A DNA stretch of 64,000 bases from Hedera helix (taxonomy: Eukaryota > Streptophyta > Magnoliopsida > Apiales > Araliaceae): contig OX359266.1 in NCBI GenBank assembly GCA_947179155.2, positions 42,061,039 through 42,125,038 of the forward strand. Direction: 5' to 3'. The notes beneath the pieces were generated by a model. That model was not told the origin of the DNA and did not search any database. It was given only the letters and a program-made list of their open reading frames with translations. Numbering within the stretch: position 1 is the stretch's first letter; every line of letters begins with the position of its first letter. Shown piece after piece: positions 1 to 12,150 of this stretch. Both the position numbers and the translations under genes were made by a program.

Positions 1-540
1 GTTGACTGTAGCATTAAGTATAACTCGTATGCATCTGAAAATCATCTAAAATGAAGCGTTCACTTGAGTGTGATGTGAAGGAAGTTATTGTTGCATTTCT
101 TTGTCTACCTTTTATTATGCGGTGTTGTATTCATATTGATATGCCAAATATGAATTTAAATCTACGGACACATCTCAAGTCTCATCTATTATCCAACTGC
201 ACCTATTACTTTTTAAATAGTTTTTATTTAACTATAGAAGAATTGTAAATTAATTGATAAGGGCGAGATGATAAAACAATATATATATAATATAAAATTA
301 ACTTTGATATATATTTTAAAATCAATATAATATAAATTTTAAATTTTAAATTCAAAATTAATGCGATTCATTTAAAATTTGAAAACAATAAATGTATTAA
401 TTAGTAGTATTTTTTTTAGATAGTTTACAAATTTATAATATATTAACTAATATTACATGAATGAATATCAATTTTAAATTTAAAAATATTCAAATTGATT
501 TTAAAAAATCAAAATTAATGTTATATTGTTTAGAACAGAG

Positions 541-1090
541 GGATGTCTCAAACGAACCAAACCGTTCGCGAACAAGATCAAGTTCGATTTGATTTAATTA
601 ACTTGTCGAGTCGAGTTCGCACATGGTATCACATTTGTTTGCTCGATCGAACATATTCCCGAATCACGTGGTTCAGTTCGACTTTCTTTGTGAACAGTTT
701 GAGTTCAGTTCGATTCGATTAGTTCGCAAGTAGTTTATGAGAGACTCGAGTTCGAATTGTATTTATTACATATTTAATGTTTTTAAATTATAAACACAAA
801 TAGTTGATTCAAATATTCATGCACTTAATCAAGTTCGAATATGTTCATGAGTTGTTTGCAAATGAATTTGTGTTCATGAACGTTTAAATGTATACGAACA
901 TGCATGTTATTTGAAAATGTTCGCGAATTGCTCGTAAACTCGAATATATTTGCAAATTGTTATCGAATAACTAATTATTCAAACTTGCACATGTATGTAG
1001 ATTTGATTATGTTATATGAATACGTTTGAGTTTAAGTAATATTGTTCGAGTTTGACAAACTTTGAATTGAATCTGATCGTTTTTAGCACT
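541..1090. repeat. Degraded TTCGA-rich dispersed repeat
   Basis: Against AT-rich surroundings, this block is dense in short motifs such as GTTCGA, TTCGCGAAC and CTCGAGTTCGAA in both orientations. Such internal sub-repeats are typical of non-autonomous hAT-like elements in plants. The left end looks like GGGATGTCTCAAACGAACC; a matching right end and a target duplication were not found, so the limits are approximate and the class is an inference. Confidence 0.4.
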
Positions 1091-1272
1091 ACATATATAT
1101 CCATAAGTAACTTTGACTATAATCTTACTTCTAGGCAAACCATATATGACCGTCGGTCAAGACCTTCAACTATCACAATTTAAAAATAGCCGTAAAAAAT
1201 CTTGATGAATGAGTAAAAATGTGCCCTTGACGTTATTAAGATGCTCCACCCTCTATTGATTTTTGTGGTAAA

Positions 1273-1276
<4 letters not shown>

Positions 1277-1312
<36 letters not shown>
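1277..1312. repeat. AT dinucleotide microsatellite
   Basis: About 18 uninterrupted AT units. Likely polymorphic; no function is implied. Confidence 0.9.
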
Positions 1313-1315
<3 letters not shown>

Positions 1316-3179
1316 AATTTTTAATAAGATAACCAATGAAATTACTATTAAATTTTATATAATTTACAATGTTTATAAACTTTTTACATATATATAAAAG
1401 AATAATAAAATATATTAATTTGAAAAATAATCAATTTAACCATAAAACTCAATAAAAAAGTTTTAAATAATAACCTTAAATTGTGCGCATAAATAATCTG
1501 ATCACTTAAACATGAACTAAGTATGATAGTTCAGAACAATATTTGTCACAGGTTATTACCCATATAATCATAGTTCAAAAGCTAAACACGAGCAGATCGA
1601 CCATGGTAGTTCAGATCAATGGTACTTTTCATGGATTATAAACCATATAATAATAGTTCAACATTAATTGCCATAAATTATCAACCAAATTTGGCCGGCT
1701 ATACGACTGGTTCAAACTTAACATTGTGATAATAAAACGGTTCACATGCATCATACGGTTGGTTAAGAAAGTGTATGCTTATGCAGAAAATAGTAAAAAC
1801 TAGAAGTCTTGTAGCCGGCCGTGTATTATAATCGCACAAAATGTATACAAGTATAATTTCTTAATATTAGTTATTGCACTACACACGTTGCGTGTGTAAT
1901 TACTGTAATAATTTGTGAGAATAATTTTATCAAATTTAGAGGATAAAATTAAAAATAAAAAAGAGCAAAATTGCAAAATAATCAAACTTATAGGGGTAAA
2001 AAGGGGAAAATATTCTTGAGCCTCCGTCACACCCTCCTCTTTTATAATATAGACTAGAGGACACCCGTGCCTACGGCACTGGCCACTGTCCACTGTCTGC
2101 CTGTTGAAAAGGAGAAGGAGAAGAATGAAGAATGAAGAAGAGAGATGGGATATAAACTTAAGGAACGGCTGGATTTATGCCAAATTTTAAACGGTCCAGA
2201 TGATTTAATAAATTGGAGGGAAATTTAAAATGCTTTGCATTTTGTTATATTAGATATAAGTACAATATGCAATATAAGATTGTTGATAATAATAACATAA
2301 ATTTTAAAATAAAAATAACATAAATTTTAAAATATTTTCGGTACTATGATTAGAGCTAAATTTGTTCATCTTTTAGATCGACAGGTTTTGAACGAGGAAT
2401 TGTTCTGATTAATAATAATGATATAGCGATAAAATTGTGATAATAGTTAATGTCAAAATAAATAAATTTATTATTTTATATTGTTGATTTTACTGTATTA
2501 GGATATTTTTCTTTATATCTATCATCCAATTTTTTTTAACACATATTTAACGACACAAATATTATATTTAATGATAAAATAAATTTTTTCGCAAACAATT
2601 ATCAACACTATAAAAAATATTCGCAAGTAATTATGTTCACCAGAATCGTCGATAAATATAAAATTTGCGTGTCTAAATATGTATTAAAATAAATTAAAAA
2701 TCTTAATTCTAAAAAATAATGTTATCCAAGTAAATATATAATATACAATACTGTTATACTATTAAAGTTACGCTTAATAAATTGACGATATAATTGTTGT
2801 TAACAATATTAACCGTCTTTTAAAAAAGAAAAAAAAAGAAAAGAAAATTTGGCAAATAATTAAATGAGGGGTAATCCATTGTCCCTTTTCTGCCAAAGAA
2901 GATATGGCGGCAATTTGCAGTTTGTTGGACTTAAAACAAATCAACGCGCCATCCACATCGATTAACAGTTTGAAAGACTTGAACACGAGCAGAAATAGCC
3001 AAATGGGATCTCAAAACAATATTCAATTCAATCAGAATCCCCAAACCATTCAACTAGTCAACAATCCAATACTCCACGTCACGAGACTCACGCACGACCC
3101 ATTTTTCTTTCCAGTTTCTTCAGTATTCTCTCTTGTCAAGATTTCACATGAGTTCTAGGGTTTCATTTTCCCTCAAATC

Positions 3180-6100
3180 ATGTTCGTATTACAGCTCAAA
3201 TTAGGATTTTTGCTCCTCAGCTCAATCTGTTTAACCACCCAATCCAAGTGCAGCAAAGGGTGCAGCTTAGCTTTGGGATCCTACTGGGTTTGGCAGGGAA
3301 CAAACCAAACCTTCATAGCTGAAGTTTCAGAAAACACAATCAGTGAAATTCAGAGCTACAACAGGCAACAAATCCCAAATCAAGACTTTATTCAGTCCGA
3401 CATCAGAATTAACATACCCTTCCCTTGTGATTGTATCAATGGCGAGTTTTTGGGCCATGTCTTTACGTACAATGTTCGGAGCCGCGATACTTATGATAGT
3501 ATTGCGAATAGGTACTATTCCAATTTAACTACCCGGGATTGGTTGCGGAGGTTTAATAGGTATGACCCGAATAATATTCCGGATACTAATGCTAGGGTTA
3601 ATGTGACTGTCAATTGTTCTTGTGGAGATAGTGAAGTTTCAAAGGACTATGGGTTGTTTGTGACGTATCCGCTCCGGCCAAGTGACACTTTGGAGTCGGT
3701 TGTGGCTGAAGCCAATCTGAGTTTGGCCACGAGCGTCAGTTCGAATTTGCTGCAGAGATACAATCCAAATGCGAATTTTAGTGCAGGAAGTGGACTAGTG
3801 TATATTCCCGGCAGAGGTGATTTTTTAGTTCCAGCTTTTGAGTTGTTCTGTTTTACCGTAAATGAGTTTAACAATATTATGGGATTCTCATGTGTTCCAT
3901 TTATGGGTTACCTCTATAAATCATATGGAGGGCATGTTTATCTAGAGATTGGACAGTGTTACGTGGAATGTTTTAGTTCATGGAACCAATATGGGTACGC
4001 GGTACGCAACAAAGGTTCAAAGACTGTTTGCTTGGGTAGCTTATATATGTGTTTATATTTAAGAATTCTCTTAGAATCTATATGTGATAAAACTATGTTT
4101 GAAAAAAGATTATTAGTTGAATCAACAAGTTGATTGTTTTATAAATAATTTAGTACAAATGTGATATTTGAGTATTTAATATGAAGTTAAAATATTGATA
4201 TTTGTGCAACTTTAAGTAAAACAACACAGAAATATTATCGTACGACTAAATTTAAAGTATTGGTAAGTAAGGGCACCATATAGTACGCAAGTACTAAGTG
4301 GTTTACTAGGCCAACAAAAATATCTGGTTACTCTTGATTGGAATATTATAAGGATTAGTATAACCTCAGCAAATAGTGTCTATCACTCACATCAGTGATT
4401 TTGCGTATTTATAAAATATTTTTTTAGTAAGTTATTTTGTTGTATAACCAATTTACGCTAGTATAGTAATTTAATGGCATTATCATGTTGTTATTAAAGG
4501 TGAAATGCACAGAATATGAAAGGGAGGAAATGCTATCAAAGAGAGTAAGCAATTGAAAAACGAACATAATCTGTATACGAGTCTTTATATTTATAAATAA
4601 AGAAAAAAAAAGTTCTGACAAATATCCTAACCTTGTACTACAAACTTGGTGCTGTTTTGTACTTCTATAGTGCCGCAGTGCCTTGCACAACATTTTGTAG
4701 TGAGCTCATTATTTCTGTTATGTAGAGTTGATCAGATGAGCTTTTGGTTTTCATGTTGCCTTGATCATGCCTTTGAATTTTCAGAGTGGTGTTCCATATT
4801 TGGCACCTTCTCCAAAAATCCTATAGAGATTTGAATATTACAACAATTTGTATAACCTTGACAACTTCTTTGTCATCACTCACGTTAGTGATTTTGCCTA
4901 TTTATTATTTTGTTTTCATACGTAAATTTGGTTTATAACGTTGATACACTGATATTTTAATTGAATGGCGTGATCATGGGAGGTACCATTTGTTTTGCTT
5001 CTTTTTTTCCCCTCTTCGTCTGCCCAGACGAGTTCATAATGTGGTTTCTGGAGGAGGTTGGGTTCTGTTAGGGAGCACGAGTCGTTTAATTTCTTTCTGC
5101 CCAAAAAGGGTATGATTGGCTTGCTATTCCATGAGCTGTGTTGACTTTTACATGAACTAGAAAACAATAGGTACTTTATAACTCTCAAAATAAGTAGAAT
5201 GTTGAGTCAAAGTTTGCAGCCAACTTAGATTTTGAAACAAGCCCATGTCCCCTTATCCTAGAGATGCACAAAAAGCCTACGGCCCACGGGCCTGCCTGAG
5301 CCCGGTCTGGGCTTTCTCAAAGCCCAGACCGGGCCGGTCCAGCTTACAGTCTTTGAACAGACTGCTATTTTGTCGTTAAAGTCCGGCTTACGAAAAAGAC
5401 CGGCCTGACCCGACCTATGCAAAAGCCTGGCCCAGCTTAAGCAGAGGACCGGCCCAGCCCAGCCTACACAGAGGACCGGCCCAGCCTAGCTAATTCGTTT
5501 TAACTATAAATTATGTTTATGATCTCATGTTAGTGTGGTACAAAATCTCTTTGTTTATGACCTCATTTTGGTGTGGTACAGAATGAGTTTGAATTTTTCT
5601 ATGACAGTCTCATACAAATACCAAGAATATGGATACGTTTTTACTGGTGATCAATGTACATACATATTTTCCTTTTTCATGCTCACCAGAAAAATAAAAT
5701 AAAAAAAGGTTACATACAAGTATGGTCTTGCCAATGGGACAACTTTTTATGGTAGTGATTTATGGGATATTTTTTTTTATCACAATTTGTGGTTACAACT
5801 TTCAAAAAGGTTATATTTTTTTGAAGATTTGAATTTTGAAGATATTTTAAAAATATTTTGAAGTAAAATATTTGTAACCGACTTATTATTTATTATTGAT
5901 TAATTACTCATTTTTAATTTTTTGTCAATACATTTAATTAATATAGTAGTTAGTTTATTTAATATTTATATTTCATATTAAAAATTAGTTAATTACATTT
6001 TTAGGCTTGGCCCGGCTCGGTCTGGCCTGACCTGACCTGACCCAAAGCCTGGCCCGACCTAGCCTACAGGCCTGACCCGGCCTGGCCTACAGGCCTCAAA

Positions 6101-9100
6101 AGGCCAGACTTTGATCGTGAAACCCGGGCTGGTCCGGCCTACAGGCCCAAAAGTCAAAGTCTGACCTGGTCTGGTCAACGGCCAAAGCCTATCAGGCCGG
6201 ATCAGTCCGGCCTACTACTGTGCATGTCTGCCTTATCCTATCTCCCTTCTAAACTTATTTGAATTGGGTTATTGCTAGATATAAATGAAGGAAATATTGT
6301 CCCACCATTTAGTATAATCATTACACCATACCATTATGTTTTTATGTACAATCTATGTATTATAGTTGTTGGCTTCTCCATCTTTGGCATGACAACTTAT
6401 AATGTTGTTTTTTCTTTTTAGTGCTTCAACTTCTCTTTAGCTGTTCCAATTAGTGATTATTTTATGCAATGCTCAAAGAGTGGGGTTGAATACTAGATAC
6501 ATCTATTCTCATGCGTTAAGAACTTCTAAGGAATTGTCTTACTGAAGTTGTCCTTTATTGTGCAGATCAAAATGGAAGTTTTCCACCCTTAAAAACCAAG
6601 TAACTTCTCTATGAAACTAAACTATAATAATTGTTATTTGCTTCATTATCTGCACTATATCATGTAACATCTGATTCGATTATTTTTTTTCCTTTTTTGC
6701 AGCACAGGTGGTCTAGCCTTCTCTTTATATTGGCTGAGTTATGTTTATTCATTCCCTATTCTCAAATGAAGATTATAGATAATAGGGCAGAGCCTTTATG
6801 CTACTTGAGCGTATGTTTGGCTTTATAAAACCAGGGTTATCAAGTGGTGGCATAGCTGGCATATCTGTAGCAGCAGTAGCTGGGTTGCTGTTGTTTGCAG
6901 GTTGCTTATATGTTGGCTTTTACAGAAATAAGAAGATTCCGAGGATCACACTCTCAACAGCAGCTGAAGATCAATCTAATCGAGGTTACTTTTCCTTTCT
7001 AATATTCTTTTCAAATTGTTTTCTTCTTTAAATTTTACATTACAGGTTCTCACTGATACTCGTATTTAACCAATTATATAAATTCGCTGAGGAGTTATAT
7101 AGTCAATTTAAATGATCTGTGTATGGGAATTAATGCAGTGGCAAACTAGCAATGTATAAACAGCTAAATACTTAGATGTCGAGTTCACAGAATAATGGAA
7201 ATTTGATTCTTTGGAAAACATTTATTAATGTAATAATAAACAATATCAAGTTAATGTCAAACTTAATTCCTATATTCGTACTGTATAACTTTAGGCCCCA
7301 AATCACCCCCCTCCCCCCGGGCACTAAACCTCACACACAGCACAAAGTGAAAATTTCTGGTTCTGCCACTGATGAGAAAGGCGATGGAACGCCTTTATTC
7401 AACTTATCACTTGAATTAGCCTTCACTGTAACAATAATTAATGATGAATTACATGAGGTTAATATATCTTTTGAGAGAAAAAGAAAACACGTGATTCTGT
7501 GAACTTCAAAGCTTTTCCCAATCGAGTTAAAGTCAGGAATGCGTAGTGATTGTCAGTACTCTGACATTTTCATATTGAATTAAATTTGCATACACTATTA
7601 GATATACACGAGCGGTAGGATCATGAATAATCATTAATGAAGTAACTATCACTTTTGTCATAAATCTCTATGTTTTCTCTATTCACATGACTGCAACTTA
7701 TTCAGTGATTATAGAGATAACTATAGACTGATTTTCTTCCTTTATCTTTTGAGTGTAGCTCTTGACGGTACTTTGCTTAAATCTGAGTCTACTGTACCAG
7801 CTTCTACAGGCATAACTGTAGACAAATCTGTCGAGTTTTCATATGAAGAACTAGCAAACGCTACTAATGACTTCAATATTTCTTATAAGATTGGGCAAGG
7901 TGGCTTTGGCGTTGTTTACTACGCTGAGCTCAGAGGCGAGGTTTGTAACTGGTATTTTCAATATATAGCATAACAAACAGCACGGCACTCCTTTGAGTTT
8001 TATTACAACTTGTCATTTGTCACAGGTAAGTTCTAAGTGCAGATAATTTATGTGTTCTTGCCAAATAATCTGCTACTTTATTAGAAGCCGCCTTTCTTCT
8101 AATGAAGAAAATCCGTTAAAAGATTGATTGCAAATAGAATTTTTTGGTGATCTCATGAGGCTAAGTAAGATGCAAAACATAAGTATGCCCATACTTGACA
8201 AACTCATTGCTAATTTAAAACCTGTAGAACCAGGTTTAGGGCATCATTTTTTTTTTTTGCTAAATGTTTAGGGGCATCATTTACTAACCAGATGGCTATA
8301 TATACAATGCTGTGTAATCTGCATATCTGTTTTGCAATTTATGCTAGTCAAATTTTGGAAATCAAAATATTTCTATCTTGAGAAGACTTTTATCTGGGTC
8401 GCGATGGACCTGAGTGAGAAGCACAGATTTTGTCGTCAACTATATAATGGCGATAATTCCTGGTTGGGGCTGAAGGTGTTTCTTGGCATATTGCAAGCAT
8501 AAGTCGTTGTTTTTTGGTAGTTCTAGTTTATAACTTTATATGATCTGAAGTATCTTTGTTTAACTTTCCTAGCAATATTTATGCAGAAAGCTGCAATTAA
8601 GAAGATGGATATGCAAGCATCAAGAGAATTTCTTGCTGAATTAAAGGTTTTAACGCATGTTCATCACCTGAACCTGGTAATAACCCTGTTTATTTTTTAC
8701 CACTGATAGTGGCTTATAACACCTTCCTACTCATCATCATCATGATAAAATCAAACTTTCAGTTATGAGTGTGGCATTAGCCAAAACAAAGCGGACTGTT
8801 GATCAACTTGGATTACCAGACATTATATATATTCATCTACCAAAGTGCAACATAAATCATTTACTTAACATGAATGAGATGTGTGCATGTGTGTCCGCGT
8901 TTGAGGAGGGGGAGAGGGACAATGCCTGAACATTAAAGCGTTATTGCCTATTCATAGGTTTATGAAGGCCTGAAAGTTAATTAGAAGATTAGTTATCAGA
9001 TGTGTAGTTAGTAATGAATTGGCTCGACTACTAAAAGTCGTTTTCAGAGTTTTTGTCTAATGTTTTAGTAGAGCAAGACACTCACCTAGTATCAGGTATA

Positions 9101-11276
9101 TCAGTTTAGTGGCAGACGTAATTGGGATCATAAACCGTTAAAAGTTTAGTTTCATACATTGACTTGACTGGAACTGGATCAACATTAATGGACTTAAACA
9201 AATATGACTAATTGGAAGTCAGTTGAATTTTTGGTAATTATTCTTTACATACTTGTCATGTACTACTTCGCTTCGACTGTCCTATTTAAACAGCAGATGA
9301 TAGTTACGTACCCCAGCTTGCACATGTTTCACTGTTAATTTTAAGGTTTGTAAGATTGAAGGTAGTTTGCTAATATAATTACTCATTTAAGAAGTCTTAA
9401 ATCCAATTTTAGTCTAGTGTAGTACCTATGGCTGAATCTATCATATTATCACATTCTCTGGTATGCTATCTTTAAACTGCTTGTTCTTTACTAGATGGTT
9501 GTTATTAGTATTCTAGACATCTTAACTTTTATATCGATAACCAATGCAGGTGCGCTTAATAGGGTATTGTGTTGAGGGTTCCCTTTTCCTAGTCTACGAA
9601 TTCATTGAGAATGGCAATTTAAGTGAACATTTGCGAGTCTCAGGTAAAATGAATTTTTACGGGCAGGAGATCATTAAATATTACTGCCTCCAAAACAATG
9701 TTATTTATTTATTTTCCCTCATTTTTTTCCAGAGAGGGCTCCTCTCTCATGGTCTACTAGGGTGCAAATTGCTTTGGATTCAGCTAGAGGTCTTGAATAT
9801 ATCCATGAGCATACAGTTCCTGTCTATATTCATCGGGATATTAAATCAGCAAATATTCTGATAGACAAAAACTACCATGGGAAGGTTGTAACAATGCTCA
9901 TGATCTATCAAGTTTTCTGATCATCTAACCATTTAAGCTAATGATTGCCCTTGTCACTGTCTTTGAGGTGGATCATGTGATGTTCATAGTAGTGAATATT
10001 TATTTTACAGGTCGCAGATTTTGGTTTAACAAAACTGACTGAAGTTGGAGGTACATCGATGCCCACACGTCTTGTCGGTACATTTGGATACATGCCGCCA
10101 GAGTAAGATGCCCTTTCATTTTTCTAAGTACATATCATAGATGATAAAAACGTCCGCGGCTAATTACAGGAACAGGGTGTTTTTGGGGATTTGAGCTGTT
10201 AAAAGGACTGATTGTATATTCAATCTTCAGCCAATCAGGATTTTCCATGAATATTCTGACTTCTATAAATTTATAGCCAACCTTTCCTTCAAAGTGCAGG
10301 AGACGTTAGTAAAATTTAACATCTAACCTTAATTATGTCTCATGTAATTCGTGCCTAGCAATGAGCCGAACTCATGCATATCAGCATATATTTCCACTAG
10401 CCAGAAAAATGATAGAACAAGTTAAAGAACTGGTGTTCACCTTATATGTCTGATGGTGTAGAACATAATGGATCATATTTGACAATGCTTGGGTGCAGAT
10501 ATGCTCAGTACGGTGAAGTCTCTCCTAAAATTGATGTCTTTGCTTTTGGGGTGGTTCTCTATGAACTTATTTCAGCCAAGGAAGCCGTAGTGAAGGCAAG
10601 TGGTACTATTGCTGAATCGAAAGGGCTTGTTGCATTGGTAAGCTGTCTTTCTTCTCTTATTCGAATATAGAATAATTATGAGTTAGGCTCAACCTCCCTT
10701 GCAATTTGAGTGGCATAAAAGTGAATCATTTCGAATGAAAATATCAATTTACTAGTACCATCTCTGTTATTCTCCAGTATTAAGTGACCCTATTCCTTCG
10801 ACATGTAGCAGGCGTAGGGTGTTCTTTGCCATCCAAAACTACTAATGCCATACTTTGATTGGTACTCATGAGCAAATCTTTTTGTGCCTCTCACACTTTT
10901 CAGTTTGAGCAAGTTCTTAATCAACCGAATCCAAAAGAAGACCTTAGCAAACTGGTTGACCCTAGGCTTGGAGATGACTACCCTCTAGACTCGATCCACA
11001 AGGTGAACATTTCTGTGTGATGAACTTAAATCGTTTTTCCTAGCCAATTTTTTTCCCAATTGATTCTTAACCTTATAGAGCTCCATTGTGATGAATATTT
11101 GATACTGGCAGATGGCTCAGCTTGCCAAAGCTTGCACACAAGAAAATCCTCAACTTCGACCAAGCATGAGATCTATAGTTGTTGCACTGATGACTCTCTC
11201 ATCCTCAACAGAGAATTGGGATGTTGGTTCCTTTTACGAAAACCATGACCTTGTCAACCTAATGTCCGGAAGGTAG
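3180..11276 (+). CDS. CERK1: LysM receptor-like kinase, CERK1/LYK1 type
   Basis: A plasma-membrane receptor kinase of the family that binds chitin oligomers and starts immune signalling. Exons by splice sites and protein continuity: 3180-3816, 6566-6599, 6791-6984 (start uncertain), 7759-7940, 8587-8676, 9550-9643, 9733-9884, 10011-10102, 10499-10637, 10904-11002 and 11112-11276, giving about 625 residues, close to the 617 I recall for Arabidopsis CERK1. Visible parts: signal peptide (residues 1-22); a LysM ectodomain with C24-x3-C28 and two CxC motifs (CDC, CSC); a membrane segment (GISVAAVAGLLLF); a kinase domain with P-loop GQGGFGVVYY, Lys in AIKKMD, HRDIKSANIL with catalytic Asp near residue 446, and DFG. 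All look active. The activation segment ends MPPE rather than the usual APE. The C-terminus LMSGR matches CERK1. Family assignment is strong; orthology rather than a close paralogue is inferred. Confidence 0.93.
5261..6230. mobile_element. Non-autonomous hAT-like element in kinase intron 1
   Basis: A 970-bp insertion flanked by the exact direct repeat CCTTATCCTA (5251-5260 and 6231-6240). The ends are inverted: GAGATGCACA on the left, and the complement of TGCATGTCT on the right. Next to each end lies a GC-rich block (5270-5500 and 6003-6225) built from GGCC, GCCCG and GGCCTAC motifs in both orientations, around an AT-rich core. No transposase frame is present. The subterminal GGCC-type repeats are common in plant hAT derivatives. 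The duplication is slightly longer than the usual 8 bp, so the exact ends may be off by one or two bases. Confidence 0.8.
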
Positions 11277-12150
11277 TAACAAGAAAGTGCCATTTTACTG
11301 GCGTTGCACATGGGGACCTGCTTTGGAAACTTGTCAATATTGGGCTGTTCAGATTCTAGGTCTGCATACGTATATCATTTGTAAAATGAGGGTTTTGTTT
11401 TTAGGGTCTATGGTGACGGTATGTACCGTCGTTATAGTCTTATTTCTTTGTATAGTTACGACGACGGATATACCGTCGTCGTAAAACTTAAATACCGTCG
11501 TCAACTGCCTCGACACAGAGAAACAAAGAATTTTAATTACAAAGAATCTCATACCCTCTTATTATGTCATGTCGTGCCTAAAAACTGGATAAAAGTTCAA
11601 TCAACTGTCCAATTTAATAAAAAAACCAAAAAAAAATTGTCCAACAAGATTTTAGTTGTACTTGAGTCAGGACATCTATAGTTAAAATTCATCACAAATT
11701 ATTAGTACTCTAATAATAGAGTTGAGATATCTAATTAGTCATTCACATTACAGTATAATTATAATTGTAAAATAGTAATTAATAAGTAATCCAACCGCTC
11801 AAAGATGAAGTTTTGTGATTTGTTCGCTTTTTGTTAACCCATACTCGAGTGTATGTTCTTTTCGGTAAATCTTAGTATAAAAATAATGCCGAAAACGTTA
11901 ATACACGTAATAATTGTAACTACTGGAGTATAATTTTTCAGTTGTAAGAAGACGCGAGTACCCTTATAAAGTGAAGAATTTTACCAAACAGCACTTAACC
12001 CATTCTAATCGAATAATCTCGTTCTCATCTGCCGCCTCCCTCCCTCTCAGTGGAACACACAGAAAATCACATTCAATGAAGTCAACCTTCTGCATATACA
12101 ATACAACAGATAGATATAGAGAGAGAAATAGCCGAGCAACCGCTGATTTA
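11277..12150. other. Intergenic space between kinase and RNase III genes
   Basis: About 870 bases that hold the kinase 3' untranslated region, the CCGTCG palindromes and the promoter of the next gene. A TATA-like TTATAAA at 11964-11970 lies about 180 bases before the RTL1 start codon and is the best core-promoter candidate. No other gene is seen. Confidence 0.5.
11415..11500. repeat. CCGTCGTC palindromes, possible CACTA remnant
   Basis: Just after the kinase stop codon lie a palindrome at 11415-11430 (GACGGTA-TG-TACCGTC), a longer near-perfect one at 11458-11482 (ACGACGACGG, then CCGTCGTCGT) and a further CCGTCGTC at about 11495. Short GACGGT/CCGTCG units are known from the subterminal regions of plant CACTA elements, but I see no CACTA terminus or 3-bp target duplication. 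If transcribed as part of the kinase 3' untranslated region, the block would fold into a hairpin. Confidence 0.4.

Larger units (their letters stand above)
1..3179. other. Intergenic region upstream of the LysM kinase
   Basis: No gene is supported here. The short open frames lack homology I recognise and sit in AT-rich DNA. The stretch holds a TTCGA-rich degraded repeat near 541-1090 and an AT dinucleotide run at 1277-1312. The last 200 bases or so, pyrimidine-rich and ending in a stretch around 3158-3179, are the likely 5' untranslated region and promoter of the kinase gene that begins at 3180. No clear TATA box could be assigned. Confidence 0.6.

Noticed and set aside
1800..2093. Minus-strand frame of 97 codons in the left intergenic region
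   Set aside because: It sits in AT-rich sequence and has no motif, splice context or neighbour that supports a gene.
7176..7502. Open frame of 108 codons inside the kinase gene
   Set aside because: It lies in intron 3 with no recognisable motif; the flanking exons splice over it in frame.
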